Source: Telmatactis stephensoni
Taxonomy: Eukaryota > Cnidaria > Anthozoa > Actiniaria > Isophelliidae
Length of the DNA stretch: 64,000 nucleotides
Assembly: GCA_029948255.1 (NCBI GenBank)
Contig: JALIZF010001531.1
Location: forward strand, 1 to 64,000
Reading direction: 5' to 3'
A program made the translations under genes and the position numbers. The notes beneath the pieces are model-generated. The model saw only the letters and a program-made list of their open reading frames with translations. It did not search any database and was not told the origin of the DNA. The first letter of the stretch is position 1, and every line of letters starts with the position of its first letter. Of the stretch, positions 29,925-41,760 are shown one piece after another.

Positions 29925-30895
29925 TCAAAGTTTAATTTTCTTTTTCTTTGTAAGGTTTTTCTCAGCTTCCTTCTTCAGCCTCTCCTTTAGCTCCTTTCTT
30001 CGTTCCTCTTCTTTTCTTCTCCCTTCTTCCATTTGTTCTTCTGTCCTATAAATACAAAAAAATCTTAAGTAGAAGAAAATACCTGATAGTCCAATAAGTT
30101 AACTAAAGTCTCAACAGGTGTACTACTGAAGCATCCACACAGAATACCCCAAAATAAATCATGTGAATTATGAAAGTTATGATGAGCCACCCCAATAGAA
30201 AAAAAAATAAGTACATCGAAAAGTGTTGTACTGTTATATGCAATCCTTGTAGATATAATAGTGCTCATAAAATCATAGAGTAGAGTGGTGCACTAAACTA
30301 ATAGTTATTATTCGATTATTATTAGATATTGAGGTTTACAAAATAGTCATGAATTACTCTATTTATAATGATACAAAATCATAAACACAGTGTAAAAATA
30401 ATATGTAAATAATATGTTTTGTACATGTACATAAGCTTGGGGTAGTCAGTTATTTTCTACATGTACAACTGCAAATGTAAACAAAGAAATAAAATATATA
30501 AAAGGGGGGGAATTACATTGAAAAATGTGACAAAAAGTTATTTAAGCTTAATAGACATATGTATCGTAATTTGACAATAAACTTACAACTCCTCATCAAT
30601 GAAAACGACCCCCATGGGTCTCTTTGAAGGTCGTCTTTGGGGCGGCTTTCGTTTGGGGGTGCTGTGTCAAACTAGCAAAATTTCTCAATTTTATTATCTT
30701 AATACGTAAAAGTAAGTTATTATAAAGCTTAAATGTCAAATAGCATGTCAATCAAAATGTGTTCCGACTTACGTTTTCCCAAGAATAAACATCAATCGCT
30801 GCCACTCCAGTTCTTCTTTGTTTTGTCCCTCCATGGTCGTCAGAGAATAACAATCCATCGTTACTCAACACCGGCTTCAAAAACATTTTTATCAT
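29925..30895 (-). CDS. Uncharacterised three-exon minus-strand gene, convergent with the RAG1-N-like gene
   Basis: Exon 1 (30773-30895) starts at ATG 30895: MFLKPVLSNDGLLFSDDHGG, RRTGVAAIDVYSWEN, donor GTAAGT. Exon 2 (30587-30661) encodes PKRKPPQRRPSKRPMGVVFI then DEE with donor GTAAGT. Exon 3 (29925-30045), acceptor 'tatag', encodes TEEQMEEGRRKEEERRKELK and a Lys-rich coil ending KKKKIKL and TGA. The exon 1-2 phase is uncertain by my reading; exon 2-3 joins cleanly. An AATAAA on the minus strand lies about 40 bp beyond the stop. The product would be a small, highly charged, probably nuclear protein; function unknown. It could be a host gene or a second gene of the same mobile element. Confidence 0.5.
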
Positions 30896-31523
30896 GCCTG
30901 TACTTCACTTGGCGCGAAACAGACGCGCGCGCGCGTGCCACAAAAGTAAAATCGGTGGGAATTCAAGCGAAGTATTCATCAAGACTTCGAAATGAGCCTC
31001 AATAAATTAAAAATAACGCCTTCCAAAAAATAGTTAGCAAAGATTCCTCTGTTTGCTATTATTGTCAAGTAAGTTTTACATTTATCTAAAGCTTACCTTA
31101 TGTCAGGAAAACTTCCAAACTTGGTCAGAAACGCTCCTTTCCTCACACCAAAATGAATGTTTGGAAAAACGGCCGTTTTGAGTCTGAAATGTGGTTCACC
31201 AAACCCAGCTGTAGTTGAAAATCGTTTCACTGAAATTCTACTTGAAGCTCATAGGAACTTTTCAGAGAACCATACTAACCACTGGTAGCAAATAATAAGT
31301 TTTCACATCACCAGAAATGCTAAAAAGGGCATAACTTTCACAGCACGATGCAATCGTGAAAGCAACAACGACACAGCCTCGTTGTGGTGTGCACTTGACT
31401 GCTCGAAGCGTGCGAAAATGGGCCTAGAACCGAATGTCCACCTTTTCATACAAACGAAACAGCTGTGCGTCACTGATGGATTTCAGTGCTATATATTCAC
31501 ACTCAACCCTCAGATAATCATAC

Positions 31524-31608
31524 GAGTTTCCAGTAGCTCAGTGGTAGAGCATCTGTGTAGTTAATCGGAAGGTCGTGGGTTCGTTTCCACCTGGGGCTCA
31601 GATTTTTT
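31524..31608 (+). repeat. tRNA-like unit (tRNA-Thr-like SINE head) with pol III terminator
   Basis: Contains 'tagctcagtggtagagc' (D-arm and A box), an anticodon region 'gtagtta', 'gtgggttcgtttccac' (T-arm and B box) and an acceptor-like pair 'gag..ccag'/'ctgg..ctc', followed at once by TTTTTT. The T-loop is one base short and the anticodon stem has mismatches, so I read it as a tRNA-derived SINE head or tRNA pseudogene rather than a working tRNA gene. Confidence 0.6.
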
Positions 31609-31619
31609 CTGTAGTGGTT

Positions 31620-33240
31620 GATGTTGTGTTTTTAACGTGGAGTTATCACTTATTCAATCAAGTTGTATCTTTACCAATTCTATGCACAGATGTTTTTCTT
31701 TTTCCTCAGCATTAATACTTTCATTTTGTTCATTTTGGCACTTCTTCATAAGCTGTTATTTAGTTAACCAACGAATGTTGCAATATTTGGAACTATTTAT
31801 ATTATGAATGGTTTTCCTTCTTGTGGCTTGTCTGCTGATGCTGCAGCGATTTTTGCAAAGACCTCGATGTGAAAACACCAAACAATTATTGGAGAGTATT
31901 CTCTCTTCTTCTTCGTCATCAGAACTCAGACTGCTATTAATGCCAATAGCTTTGAATTCCCCCTATCATGAGGGAGCCTTAAAGAGTCAAAGGAGTGATA
32001 CTCTTTGACAGCAATGCCATGACACATTTTGCTGTTTTCTACAAATGACATAATGACTGGGACTTTTTCGAGAGGACTGCAGCAGCCATTAATTTGCAAG
32101 GGTAAAGACGAAACATTTACTTTGCTGTTTCCACTTCAGTATGGCCGTTTTTCAGTTGTGCTATCTCGTGGATGATTCTTCTTTGATTGAATTCTAACTT
32201 GTCCAACAGTAGTTTGGAAGAGGGATGTCGTCGATCTGGTTGCTGATGTTGTCTGTTACTGTGTGGACTGTTTTGCTATCAGGTGGTATCTTTCGATATA
32301 AATTGTTGTAGCTGTAGAAGAGTAAGTGTTTTGGACCACCTTTTTTAGTTTGACTTTTTCTCCCCAAATTTTCTTTATCAGTTTCCCCAAAGCAACGGCA
32401 GCTAGGTTATTTAGACCAACGTTCTCTTTTGAAGCTTCAGCTTACTTGTACTTGTCAGTGTGCTAGATCCTTCATTAACTGCGTAATTTTTAATAACCCT
32501 GAAACGGTGAAAGAAACAGCCAAAATACATTATTATAATTATTATTGTTATTACTTCAGAGGTCAAAGGCAATTGCGTGACTTTTTCTTGATAATTAAGA
32601 ATTCCAAACTTACCATGTTATCCAGTTCAATGTTAGTTTAGGTTTCTTTATAGAAGGCTCGTTCAAATACATCTTAAAAATCTCATGATTTACAAATGTA
32701 CAGAAATTCTAAAACTACAGGACTGTCATTATAACCGAATTTTTAAAAGACATCTGCTTCATTTTGATTGACTGAAAATTGTATTGGGTTTCAGCAAATT
32801 TTAATAGCCAGATGACTTGGTTAGAGAGTTTTACTGACGAGAACAAGGTTCTACGTTCCACTCTAGTTAGTCAAGGTTCATTACTTGCAAACAAGTCCCG
32901 ATAAATCATGTGATGGTGGCGTCTACGATTCTTGGTCAAAGGCTCTAAGGACTAGAGTAACACGATTAATTTTTATTGAACTGTAGGTCGCTTTGCATCT
33001 AAATTCGCTCAGGAGTTGCTTTGGACATTATTCTTCAACTGTTCCAAGCAATGTTTTATTTGATTGAGTATTTGGTGGATTTTGGTCACGAAGGTTACCG
33101 GCAATTGGAGATTTTGCTAGACTGAGCTTCCTGCCTTTCCATTTTAGATGGTTTTCAGGGGACAAAATATTAAAAAAAAAACGCTTAGAACATGAAAATT
33201 TATTGATTAAAGGGATGTATAAGTGTAAAGGAATCAATAG
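31620..33240. other. Unassigned stretch
   Basis: No gene, hairpin or tandem repeat recognised apart from short low-complexity tracts. ORFs here are short and featureless. Confidence 0.4.
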
Positions 33241-33251
33241 TAAAAAAACAG

Positions 33252-33352
33252 GATAGAAAAAAGTTGAGCGAATCTATTGAGATTCGAACCCACAACCTTT
33301 CATGTTGAATGTGACTGTGAAGCAATAATGTTCAGGAACTGAGCCTAGATCG
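33252..33352 (-). repeat. tRNA-derived repeat on the minus strand
   Basis: The minus strand reads 'gcgatctaggctcagttcct' (A-box-like), then after a long arm 'gttgtgggttcgaatctc' (perfect B box), 'agattcgc' pairing with the start, and a T6 run. The enlarged middle excludes a normal tRNA. Confidence 0.5.
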
Positions 33353-33427
33353 CCTGTGGTTTAGATGTGCCGTTAGATAAAACACGTGAGAACCAATCAC
33401 ATGGTTTACTATTGGACGGGACGTATG

Positions 33428-33980
33428 AGCACACAGCAAGTTATCATCTAGTAGAAGACCTTTTTTGTTGAAGCGAGGAAAGTAGCAAAGCGAGCAGAGA
33501 TTCAATTGGAAGTGGATAGAAGAAGAATTTTGTCTATCTTGGTATCGTCATCTGAAGATTGTTTTGAAACTTTGGAAGATGATAAAGAGAGTATTGTGAA
33601 AGGAACTATGTCTTGTTTACTTGAACAATCTGAAGTTTCTGCTTTCCCTAAAGAAAGTGGAAAAGACCGAGTTGAGTTGCTTCTAGCCCATTAGGAGGTC
33701 AAAGTTCAAGCACACAGCAAGTTATCATCTAGTAGAAGACCTTTTTTGTTGAAGCGAGGAAAGTAGCAAAGTGAGCAGAGATTCAATTGGAAGCGGATAG
33801 AAGAAGAATTTTTGTCTATCTTGGTATCGTCATCTGAAGATTGTTTTGAAACTTTGGACGATGATAAAGAGAGTATTGTGAAAGGAACTATGTCGTGTTT
33901 ACGTGTTTACTTGTAAGTTTCTGCTTTCCCTAAAGAAAGTGGAAAAGACCGAGTTGAGTTGATTCTAGCCCATTAGGTCA
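33428..33980 (+). repeat. 281-bp tandem duplication with small ORF
   Basis: A unit starting 'agcacacagcaagttatcat' at 33428 is repeated from 33709 with few changes. Unit 1 holds an open frame (33506-33694) with VDRRRILSILVSSSEDCFET and SCLLEQSEVSAFPKES; in unit 2 the frame is broken by an extra T ('aatttttgtc') and a small deletion. Beyond the array, about 34060-34160 has a similar coding look (MDRYIEDRCQENSYPPTP, preceded by a stop). The protein is not recognised; this may be the remnant of a transposon gene. Confidence 0.65.
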
Positions 33981-35400
33981 CATTTCAAGGTCAAGATAAT
34001 GCAAGCAAACCCCAATTTTCAAATATGGAAGAATCAAGCACATCAAAATACAGACAGTAATCGACGCTAATGTTAGAAAAAGAAATTGCAAAACAGTAGA
34101 TGGATAGATACATAGAGGATAGATGTCAGGAAAATTCATACCCACCTACGCCATATTTTCCACCATGTAAGAAGAAAGGACATTGTCCAAGTTGTTTTTG
34201 AATGTGCTAATCCTAATCCTTTCTGCCTCTTTCTGTTATATTTACCAAGTACTTTGTTGATGTGCTGGGCATTTATAGTTGTTGTTTTCAAACAGGTCTG
34301 CGGCCTTTGATCTGTCATGATCTGTTGTAATGCAATAGCATCTTCTAGTGTGTCATGAGCATTGAAACTTCACCCTGTTACCTCTTTGTAAATTGCTCCA
34401 AAAGTCTTAGATTTCGGAAGCCAGGCTTCTTTCCTCAGGTATGTAAGGCTATCTGAAAAAATATAAAAATATATTCACCAAATGAGTGAGGGACAATTGC
34501 TTTAAAGGCAGTCTTCGACCGTCAATACTATTTTGGTTTTGATATAATGCATAGGAAAAGCACTCTAAATGACCAATAACTGCATCTGACAGATTGCTGC
34601 TCTCATCCCGTATGGTCTTAATTTGTGTCTTGGCCTTATAAAGATCGCTTCCAAACGCTCGTTTGACATGAGTAAAGTCTGCATGTTTAGTGACTTTGTA
34701 ATCTGTGGATCAAGTAATAACCCGGTTGAAATAATATAAAAATCAGGTACTGCCTAATTGCGGGGCTCCCATTTAAATATAGTGCAGGAATATCATGCAC
34801 AAAAAAGGCAGAATTGTTCAGTTTTTTGCAACAAGCATGAAAATTGGCATGATGATAGAAGGCAACATGCTGACTAATTTCTGATGTAGCGCCATGCCCA
34901 AAAATCAATACTTTTTACCAGTTTTACACATGTGGAATTAATTTCACTTCAAATTAAATACAATTGTTGCATTAACTAGTTGTTTCATGAAATGTGATAA
35001 TTCTTTACAAGTACTGTTCCTTCTACCTAAATGACTATAGTGCCCCACCCTATTCCTCGTACTTCCAGCTTTATGTTAATGACTTTAATTAATTTCAAAA
35101 TTACTGAAAATAGCCGTTTTCTACAATGCTATCACTGCCAACTAATCCTATTTGGTCTAATGATGTATGCCCTTTTCATTTCACGTGCACTGCCACACCC
35201 TAAACTTAGCACTGCCAGTATAGATACATAGGAATACCTCAAGTCTCTCAAATATCAAAATTATTCACCTTGTTTTAAAGTCAAGGAGATAGAATAATAG
35301 ACGGATATGATTGAAACAATGCAATTTGAACAACATGCAACCATGACAACGCCTTTTCAAAAGTACTTCCAGTAATAATACTTTGGAATTGATGATCTGG
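33981..35400. other. Unassigned stretch with one dispersed repeat
   Basis: The segment 34725-34775 ('aatcaggtactgcctaattg' through 'ggggctcccat') is a copy of the repeat at 22180-22232. Otherwise no feature is supported. Confidence 0.45.
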
Positions 35401-35408
35401 AATTAGGT

Positions 35409-35738
35409 TTGGGTGTATGGCAATCTGACATCTTTCTGGATTGGCAACATGCACTCAAGAGGAATCAGACTCAAGGCTTTTTTTTCATTTGTAAGGATTG
35501 TGTCAACTATGCAATTCAGAAATTCCTTTCCCCTACTCTCGACACTGATGTGGTGGTGTTGGCAGTCGCCATGTTTGGAGAGGGCACAGAAAAATCTTTC
35601 CACATTATTGCAGTTCTAGAAGTTTTCAGAGCACTAGGTCCTAGCAAAGCAGCTGCACTTCCTGCTTTCCATGGCTTCCACGACTCTTTTAGGAGCAAGG
35701 ATTGCACAGTTGGTCAGTGCAAGAGGTCTCAAGTTTGA
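35409..35738 (+). pseudogene. Fragment of a repetitive cnidarian protein (DTDVVVLAV family)
   Basis: The frame includes LSPTLDTDVVVLAVAMFGEG then VFRALGPSKAAALPAFHGF. I recognise the pair 'DTDVVVLAV' and 'LG..KAAALP.FHaFtGcD' from a protein family that is repeated in coral and anemone genomes and is probably transposon-encoded (inference). Only about 80 residues remain; the usual upstream HEEADTR motif is absent and the continuation after FHGF is lost. The minus-strand ORFs over it are shadows. Confidence 0.5.
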
Positions 35739-35760
35739 TCCCCATCAGTTACTTCATATC
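35694..35760 (+). repeat. tRNA-derived SINE-like remnant
   Basis: 'ttgcacagttggtcagtgc' (A-box-like) and 'agtttgatcccc' (B-box-like) at tRNA-like spacing, directly after the protein fragment. Confidence 0.45.
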
Positions 35761-37760
35761 CTTGTTTCGACTTCTGTTCTTTCTGTGTAGCTTCAATAAG
35801 CTGTAAATACCCTTAAAATGGAGCATCGATGGAGAGCGGGGGAAAAGGGCCCATCTTCAATTGCTTTTTCCACGAGCCTCTGGCTCTGGAGATCTGCTCA
35901 CCAACTTCCCGTGATTTCAAAGTAAAACTTCAACGTTTCATTTCTTTGCCTTCACGGGCTGCAATCAAATGTCTTTATTCGGGAAAATCTCTGCCTTGGA
36001 GACTTGAAGGTATTGTTTGCAGAAGTAAAAACAACATTTTAACGGCCCTTGAATGATTCTTAAATCTTTTTTCTGAGGCAGTTGTACAGGCTGCTTTTGC
36101 AAATATACAAGCTTAGTTTCAAACTACAACAGTATGTACTTTGTAGACAAACATGTAACTGGAATTAATTAAAGAAAAGCGTTTTTTAAAAACGGACTTA
36201 CTGTTTAAAGTAATGTTATACTCACTGCACTAGTGGTTCCAATCAAACATTTTGACAAAATAATAATAATTTGCTTGCAAATTGGCAAATTTGAGTATGT
36301 TTGGGGGGTAGAATATGAAGTTCCCCTTCCCCTTCTACCCTATCATTTTACCCTTTTTAATCCATTTACCTTGCTCCATGTCGATAAGACTGGCCACTTC
36401 CGGATCCACATCAGATGTTTCCCCTCCTATAAGTTGAATTATAAGAACATTAAAAAAGGATTTTTACATTAATGTATCACAATTACCTTGTTTCAATTTC
36501 ATACTAAATGAATAATTATTAAAGTCTAAAGTGATAAGGTTTTTTTCTAAAAAATAATGCTATATGAAAATCAGTGAAAATTCAAAGCCGATGGACATAA
36601 CTGTTGGTTTAAGTTTTGAGATGAGTCCTATATGAACTCATTGTGGAGAAGTTGAATAAAATCTTATAAAGAATGGTAGAATATTTCAAATTCTCAATTA
36701 GTTATTCAAAACTTATACTTTTTGAATCCAAAACAGCATCAGCAAGATATTAGGATATTACTTACAGATTCTAGTCGCTCAACGGCTCAACGGGCGATGG
36801 TTGTCTTTTGATATGAGAGCCCATTATCTTGGTTGAGGCAAAATTGACCTTAATCCTGTTGCAGCCCACTTTTGGCCTTGTGAACCGTATGTATGATCTG
36901 ATCAATTCCTCACTACCACTGGCCCCTATGAATTGCATGGCTTTTTGGACATGGAAGCCTACAACTTATCCACAAAGACATGCCTTTACATGCATCTTAG
37001 GTTTAAAGAAACTCTTCACCTGTAGTTTAAAGATAAGGGAAATTATTAGATGGATTCAGGCATAAGGAAATTTTTTGGGTTTCATGACTTCATTAAAACT
37101 GTAATCAAAGTGTTTGAAAAAAAAAAAACATCAATGAAAATTTACAAGAAAGGAAGTAAAATATAATCAAGAACCACCGATTTCATTATATATTTATTAA
37201 CTTATTAACTTATTAACTTAATTATAATATTATTTTTGAAAAATAATTTATTTTTATGCATTGGCATCTTACCTGATGTTCCTAGTCATTTTTACATTAT
37301 TAATAGTAATTATGTGTTTTACCAGGCATTATTAGTTGTGGCAGACATCAACATTATGTTTACAGCGAGGTCAGTATTCTCGTTCATGAAATATCTATAC
37401 ACTATAGAATTTGTTTCTGACTACTATAAAACCCTAACTGGTTTGGATAACTTTACAAAGAATGCTGCAATTATGCTGAAACCAATGGAGAAACAAATTC
37501 ACCAAATTCACTCAGAAATTCGTCTGAGTTATTTGTCTGTTTTGCTTTCTTTGTACACAGTGCAACAATTGCAAGCCATTTTCGTTGTCAAGACAACATT
37601 GAATCAACTTATAAAAATATAGAAATTAAAACATATAGTTACACTATCTAAAAGATCAAAATTTATGATTACACACTTTACAGTATTTTAATATTGAAAT
37701 ATATATATATAAATTTCTAATCAAATGACAATAGTTGTGGTTCAAGTCAAGCTTTTTGCA
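35761..37760. other. Unassigned stretch
   Basis: ORFs at 35829-36056 and 37236-37622 (128 codons) show no recognisable domain. A short 'cttattaa' tandem lies at about 37196-37220. Confidence 0.35.
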
Positions 37761-37769
37761 TTGACAATA

Positions 37770-38319
37770 TAATAATAATAATAATAATGATGATGATGAT
37801 GATGATAACAACAACAACAACAATAAAGCCTTTGTTAATCCTTAAAACAAACGTTAAGGTTTACAAATATAATAAACTAACTAATGTATCCACTAAAATT
37901 CCATAAAATAAGAAATATGAAACATCTTGAAACTAGCAGATATATATATAGCGCCTTATTGTCTAAAAAGGCATCTATTTACAAAACATTTTTAAACCTT
38001 TCTGTTTTAATCTTAGGGAGAATAAAATCATGACATCTCTTTCTTAAGCTACGATTTCTCTTTGGTGGTAAAACGCGTTTGGGTAATCAATCATGTCCTT
38101 CCACATCTTCTGGTCCTTCTCTCGGATCACCTGCTCGATGGGATTGACATATTCAATGTACCCAAACTTAAGAGCTCTTTTCTGTAACCTGTCAATTTGG
38201 CTTAAATATTTAGATTTTGAAGCCAGTGCCCAAACCCTTAAACTATATATGTGAGATGAGTTTGTTTGATGTGATTCTCTCCCCTTTTCCAGGAGGTACT
38301 CCTCCCTTAGTAAAATCAA
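37770..38319 (-). pseudogene. Non-LTR retrotransposon 3' end: RT C-terminal fragment plus microsatellite tail
   Basis: On the minus strand 38319-38044 encodes SHIYSLRVWALASKSKYL then SQIDRLQKRALKFGYIEYVN and KMWKDMI. The block 'VWg..s......i..lQkRa.r.' is the conserved end of the polymerase protein of many animal non-LTR retrotransposons. After the stop a 3' UTR of about 220 bp ends at a compound tail (37770-37818: GTT, ATC and ATT units on the minus strand). The rest of the polymerase and the endonuclease are missing, which fits 5' truncation during insertion. Confidence 0.68.
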
Positions 38320-38456
38320 ACAATGTCAGTATAAAAAGTGATGTGTGTTAATGTTAGGGTATGTAGTGAGTGGGAACTGTATGGAGATATTCTCAATATA
38401 CTATCTTTAATTGGTATAACTCAAATTTATGAAATAAATCATGAATACTGAAATAC

Positions 38457-38628
38457 CTTTTCAGGATCACCACATGCCATTTCAACTAGTTTGGACAATG
38501 TTGATAGCAATTACTGGCTTGTCCACTTCAGTGCATTTGACAAGCTGTTGGTGCTCAACAGCAACATATGTTTTATACCACGCTTTCACTTCATCAAATA
38601 AGGGTTCCAGTCCAACTTTCTCAAGAAT
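38457..38628 (-). pseudogene. Possible exon of an unknown minus-strand gene
   Basis: Acceptor 'ttttctacag' and donor AAAG|GTATTT bound a segment encoding LEKVGLEPLFDEVKAWYKTY and VAVEHQQLVKCTEV, then, after one frame change, STLSKLVEMACGDPEK. The protein-like composition and two splice sites argue for a real exon; family unknown. Confidence 0.35.
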
Positions 38629-38739
38629 CTGTAGAAAATTACAAATGGCTAATTCTGCTATAGAAAACCAAGTAACTTTATCAGATCGGCTGCATAATTT
38701 TGCTCTGTATTCACCACTGCTCTAGAGCTAAAATTGTAA

Positions 38740-39590
38740 TTTGAACATAGTTATTATTAACTGTATGATGTTTGGCGCTTTTTCTCCTTTTTGTGCTCTG
38801 CTAATATGCACCAAGTTTATTTATTTACACTTCTAAACAAACTTTTCGAAACTATAATTACATCATTTACTTTGAAGTTGTCAATGCCTTTGTTTTGTGG
38901 AGCCCCTTTCAACCCAAAAACTGATAAACTACAATACGAAGACTGGACAGGTTAAAAGTTGTCTTTATCGTTTAGAATGACATGGTACACCTACACCAAC
39001 ATGCTCGATTATTGACATCATGTAGAATCTAAATCTTTCTTATCAAACTATTTTAAGTGGCATCAAAAAATAAGGATTTTTTGCCTAAAACGTGTTTTTA
39101 TACTTTTGGTTTTTATATCAAGTCTATCAAGATACCCTAAGCAAAAAAAAACCCTCTAACTTATTTGATTCAGTCACACAATTTCTACTTTGATTTGTAC
39201 TTAACGTGGCTCCCTACAGTTATTTTGGACCATAGGACATATTACTTTTACTTCGCCTTGTTTATAGTTTTATTTTGCAGCTATCACTTTGATATTTGAT
39301 ACCAGCTATAAAGGTAAGATAAAAGTTTGCAATGATGATCATTGTAACATGATTGGCGTTACCATAGCGACAATAAACAATCGTTGAAATTCATTTTTGC
39401 TTAATATCTCAGAAACCAGAGCTGCTTGAAACATGCGGTAAACGACTTCATAAGCGTTCATTAATTGCAAAGCTTTTGTAGATCTGTTTGATTTTGAGTA
39501 ATTTGCCGAAATATTCAAGATTACGGCAGTGGTGAAAACAGAGCAAAAAAATATGCACCCGATCTGATATGATCTGATAAAGTTACTTGG
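38740..39590. other. Unassigned stretch
   Basis: No supported feature. Confidence 0.4.
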
Positions 39591-39597
39591 TTTTCTA

Positions 39598-39978
39598 TCA
39601 GCCAGTCTGCATTTTACAAGTCTGCATTTTACCGTCTGTTGTCCACACGGCAGGTCTAAAATGCAGACTACAAAATGCAGACTGGGTTTTGATGATGTCA
39701 ATAAGTGTATTAATAATTATAAAGGCGCTTAAAACTCCTTTAGCTCTCTTTCATCAATAAACTGAACTAAGTTTAGTGAAACCGGCTAGTTATTACAGTA
39801 CAGTATCTATATTGACTGGATTGATATGGTTAATTAATCTAGCTGTTGCGATTGAAGAATGACGTCTCAAAATATCAGTATGTTTTGATTTTGAAAGGAT
39901 TTGATTGGTCTGCATTTTATCAGTCTGCGTTTTAGCAGTATGGATTTTCCAGTCTGCATTTTAGACCTGCCGCAAGTT
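39598..39978. repeat. Element built from 'cagtctgcattttac' repeats in both orientations
   Basis: 'tctgcattttac', 'tctgcattttaccg' and the inverse 'aaaatgcagact' occur six or more times, clustered at 39605-39682 and 39907-39965; 'cggcaggtctaaaatgcaga' on the left answers 'tctgcattttagacctgccg' on the right. A foldback element with nested short palindromes. No ORF. Confidence 0.75.
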
Positions 39979-40386
39979 AGAACCAACATTGAAATTAGTT
40001 TAAAAATGGCAAAAACCTCTTTTGAAGTCATTTCATTTACATTATCAGATTTGATTTGATTACTTCTGAGATAGCATGGTGTTTTATCTGGAATAATTAT
40101 TTTAGGAGACGTCAGACTGAGTCACATGGTTTATTGAGAGGAAGACGCTTACATTCAATTACCGACTAATTAGACTGATTGATGACGTTACATGCGGGGT
40201 GCTAGTCATTAACAATTGACGATAGTTTAACAGTTTATGACACCCTCCTGGTCCGGCGATAAAGTGTTGTTGAAATGCGTGTTGATTCTACAGTTAAATA
40301 CAGTTAGTTACAAATATGTATCGACGTCAAAGTTGTGACAGTTCCTTGATTCTTTTTGCAGCCTGTTGTGCTGCAATCCGAGTGGG

Positions 40387-40870
40387 TCACGCACATTCAG
40401 TTTCTTCCGTAGTTGTGTTCTGTTGTTCTTTCAGAATGACTTCCTCTGCTGATACTTCAATGGGATAGAGTTTTTCAATTGGCCTCGATAGCAGGTTTCC
40501 ATTTGCGGTTTTTAAGGTTACGGAACGTGTGAAACCATCCTTGCCATGATATTTGGTTGGATCGTGTACTTGCTCTATAAATCCTCTATTCAGTTGGCCC
40601 AGGAGTTGTTTGTTGTATTTGTGTATGAGTTCTGGGTCTTTCTTCATTAAAGTGTGCTGTAGGTTGCTCAACCTCTTTTTAGCTAATGTAAAGTTTGTTG
40701 GAAGATTTCGTTTGTTGTCTTTCCATGGAAGTCTGACGTTGCACCTTTTAGTTTCTTGGTTGGGGTTCTTTGTATTGCAGGGTATTGATTCTTGGTTAGG
40801 GTTCTTTGTATTGCAGGGTATTGTTTAGCTTCTGTTCTGTTGCCGTTTCTATTGAATTGCGGAGTCATTT
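40387..40870 (-). pseudogene. BEL/Pao pol remnant: RT start fused to integrase end
   Basis: On the minus strand, after a short duplicated stretch ('caatacaaagaacc' twice), the sequence gives LSNLQHTLMKKDPELIHKYN and QLLGQLNRGFIEQVHD, the segment at the start of the BEL reverse transcriptase. Without interruption it continues KYHGKDGFTRSVTLKTANG and RPIEKLYPIEV, the typical end of the integrase region. Catalytic motifs (YxDD, DDE) are absent, so an internal deletion has fused the two ends at about 40550. Upstream frames shift at least once (near 40680). Confidence 0.75.
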
Positions 40871-41166
40871 GTACATGTTGGGAAAACCCAGATTCTATCA
40901 CATGACTCCCAGAGTGGGAGATCCCATGAGATAGCACGGCGCATGCGCAAGATCATTGCATAGCTTGCATTGCCGGCAAGATCACGTCTTGATACTAATC
41001 GTAGAAATCTACCTTGAAAACTTGCTGAGTCTTACGTAGTAAGTCTCCAAAAAGCATACAGAGAGTCAACGTAGTTGGCACTATCTTAATCTAACCGTTC
41101 CTGGTTTGTTACTACCCTCACTTCAACGTAGTTGAAGTTGAACGGTTTCCCGCTCAAACTCGAGCA

Positions 41167-41760
41167 TGGCGAACATCGCAGACGAGAGAAGCGATGAAGG
41201 CCTTGTACGTTCTTCGGACCCGCCAGATTCAGGACCAATGTTCGCTGCTTTCCTCCAGGAGATGAGGATGATGAATCAGAATATATTGGCGTGAACCGAG
41301 CGAGGAATCCCCAGAGATGCATAACAATGCGAGGTCAACCGGTACCGGATTAGATGAACCAACAGAACCAAATGTTCTGGACGACATCGCTCGCGACTTA
41401 AGTGAGAAAACTGGCCCAGATGCCAGCGAGGGTCTGGCAAACATTGTAAACTCTATCTTGAAAGAGAAGTTGCCTGAAGAAAAGATTCAATCGAAGATTG
41501 ATCTCTATCCTCGACCACAAAACGTGACTGGCTTGAGGACGCCACGTGTGAATCACTTAATATGGAACCAAATATCCGCTACTTCGAGGACAAACGATTC
41601 CAAGAATCAAAAATCGCAAAATGCACTAGTAGCAGGCATTGTAGCTATGATGAAAGCAACAGACCTGGTTCTCCAGTCTGATCTTAAGGATAACAAAGAA
41701 ATCGTCCAGTTTATGACTGACGCCATTGCGCTGTCACTCCAAGGTCATCACGATTTGAAC
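41167..41760 (+). pseudogene. DIRS Gag-like region
   Basis: Begins MANIADERSDEGLVRSSDPP and stops at about 41296 (TGA); a second frame from 41317 carries LPEEKIQSKIDLYPRPQNV, HLIWNQISATSRTNDSK and a helical segment (ALVAGIVAMMKATDLVL). This matches the C-terminal part of DIRS Gag proteins in layout. After QGHHDLN the frame runs directly into reverse transcriptase, so the Gag end and RT start are deleted. Confidence 0.6.

Noticed and set aside
31524..31600. Functional tRNA-Thr gene
   Set aside because: The T-loop is one base short, the anticodon stem has mismatches and the acceptor needs a bulge; a SINE head is more likely.
37236..37622. 128-codon plus ORF as a gene
   Set aside because: Hydrophobic, A/T-biased composition without a recognisable domain or start context.
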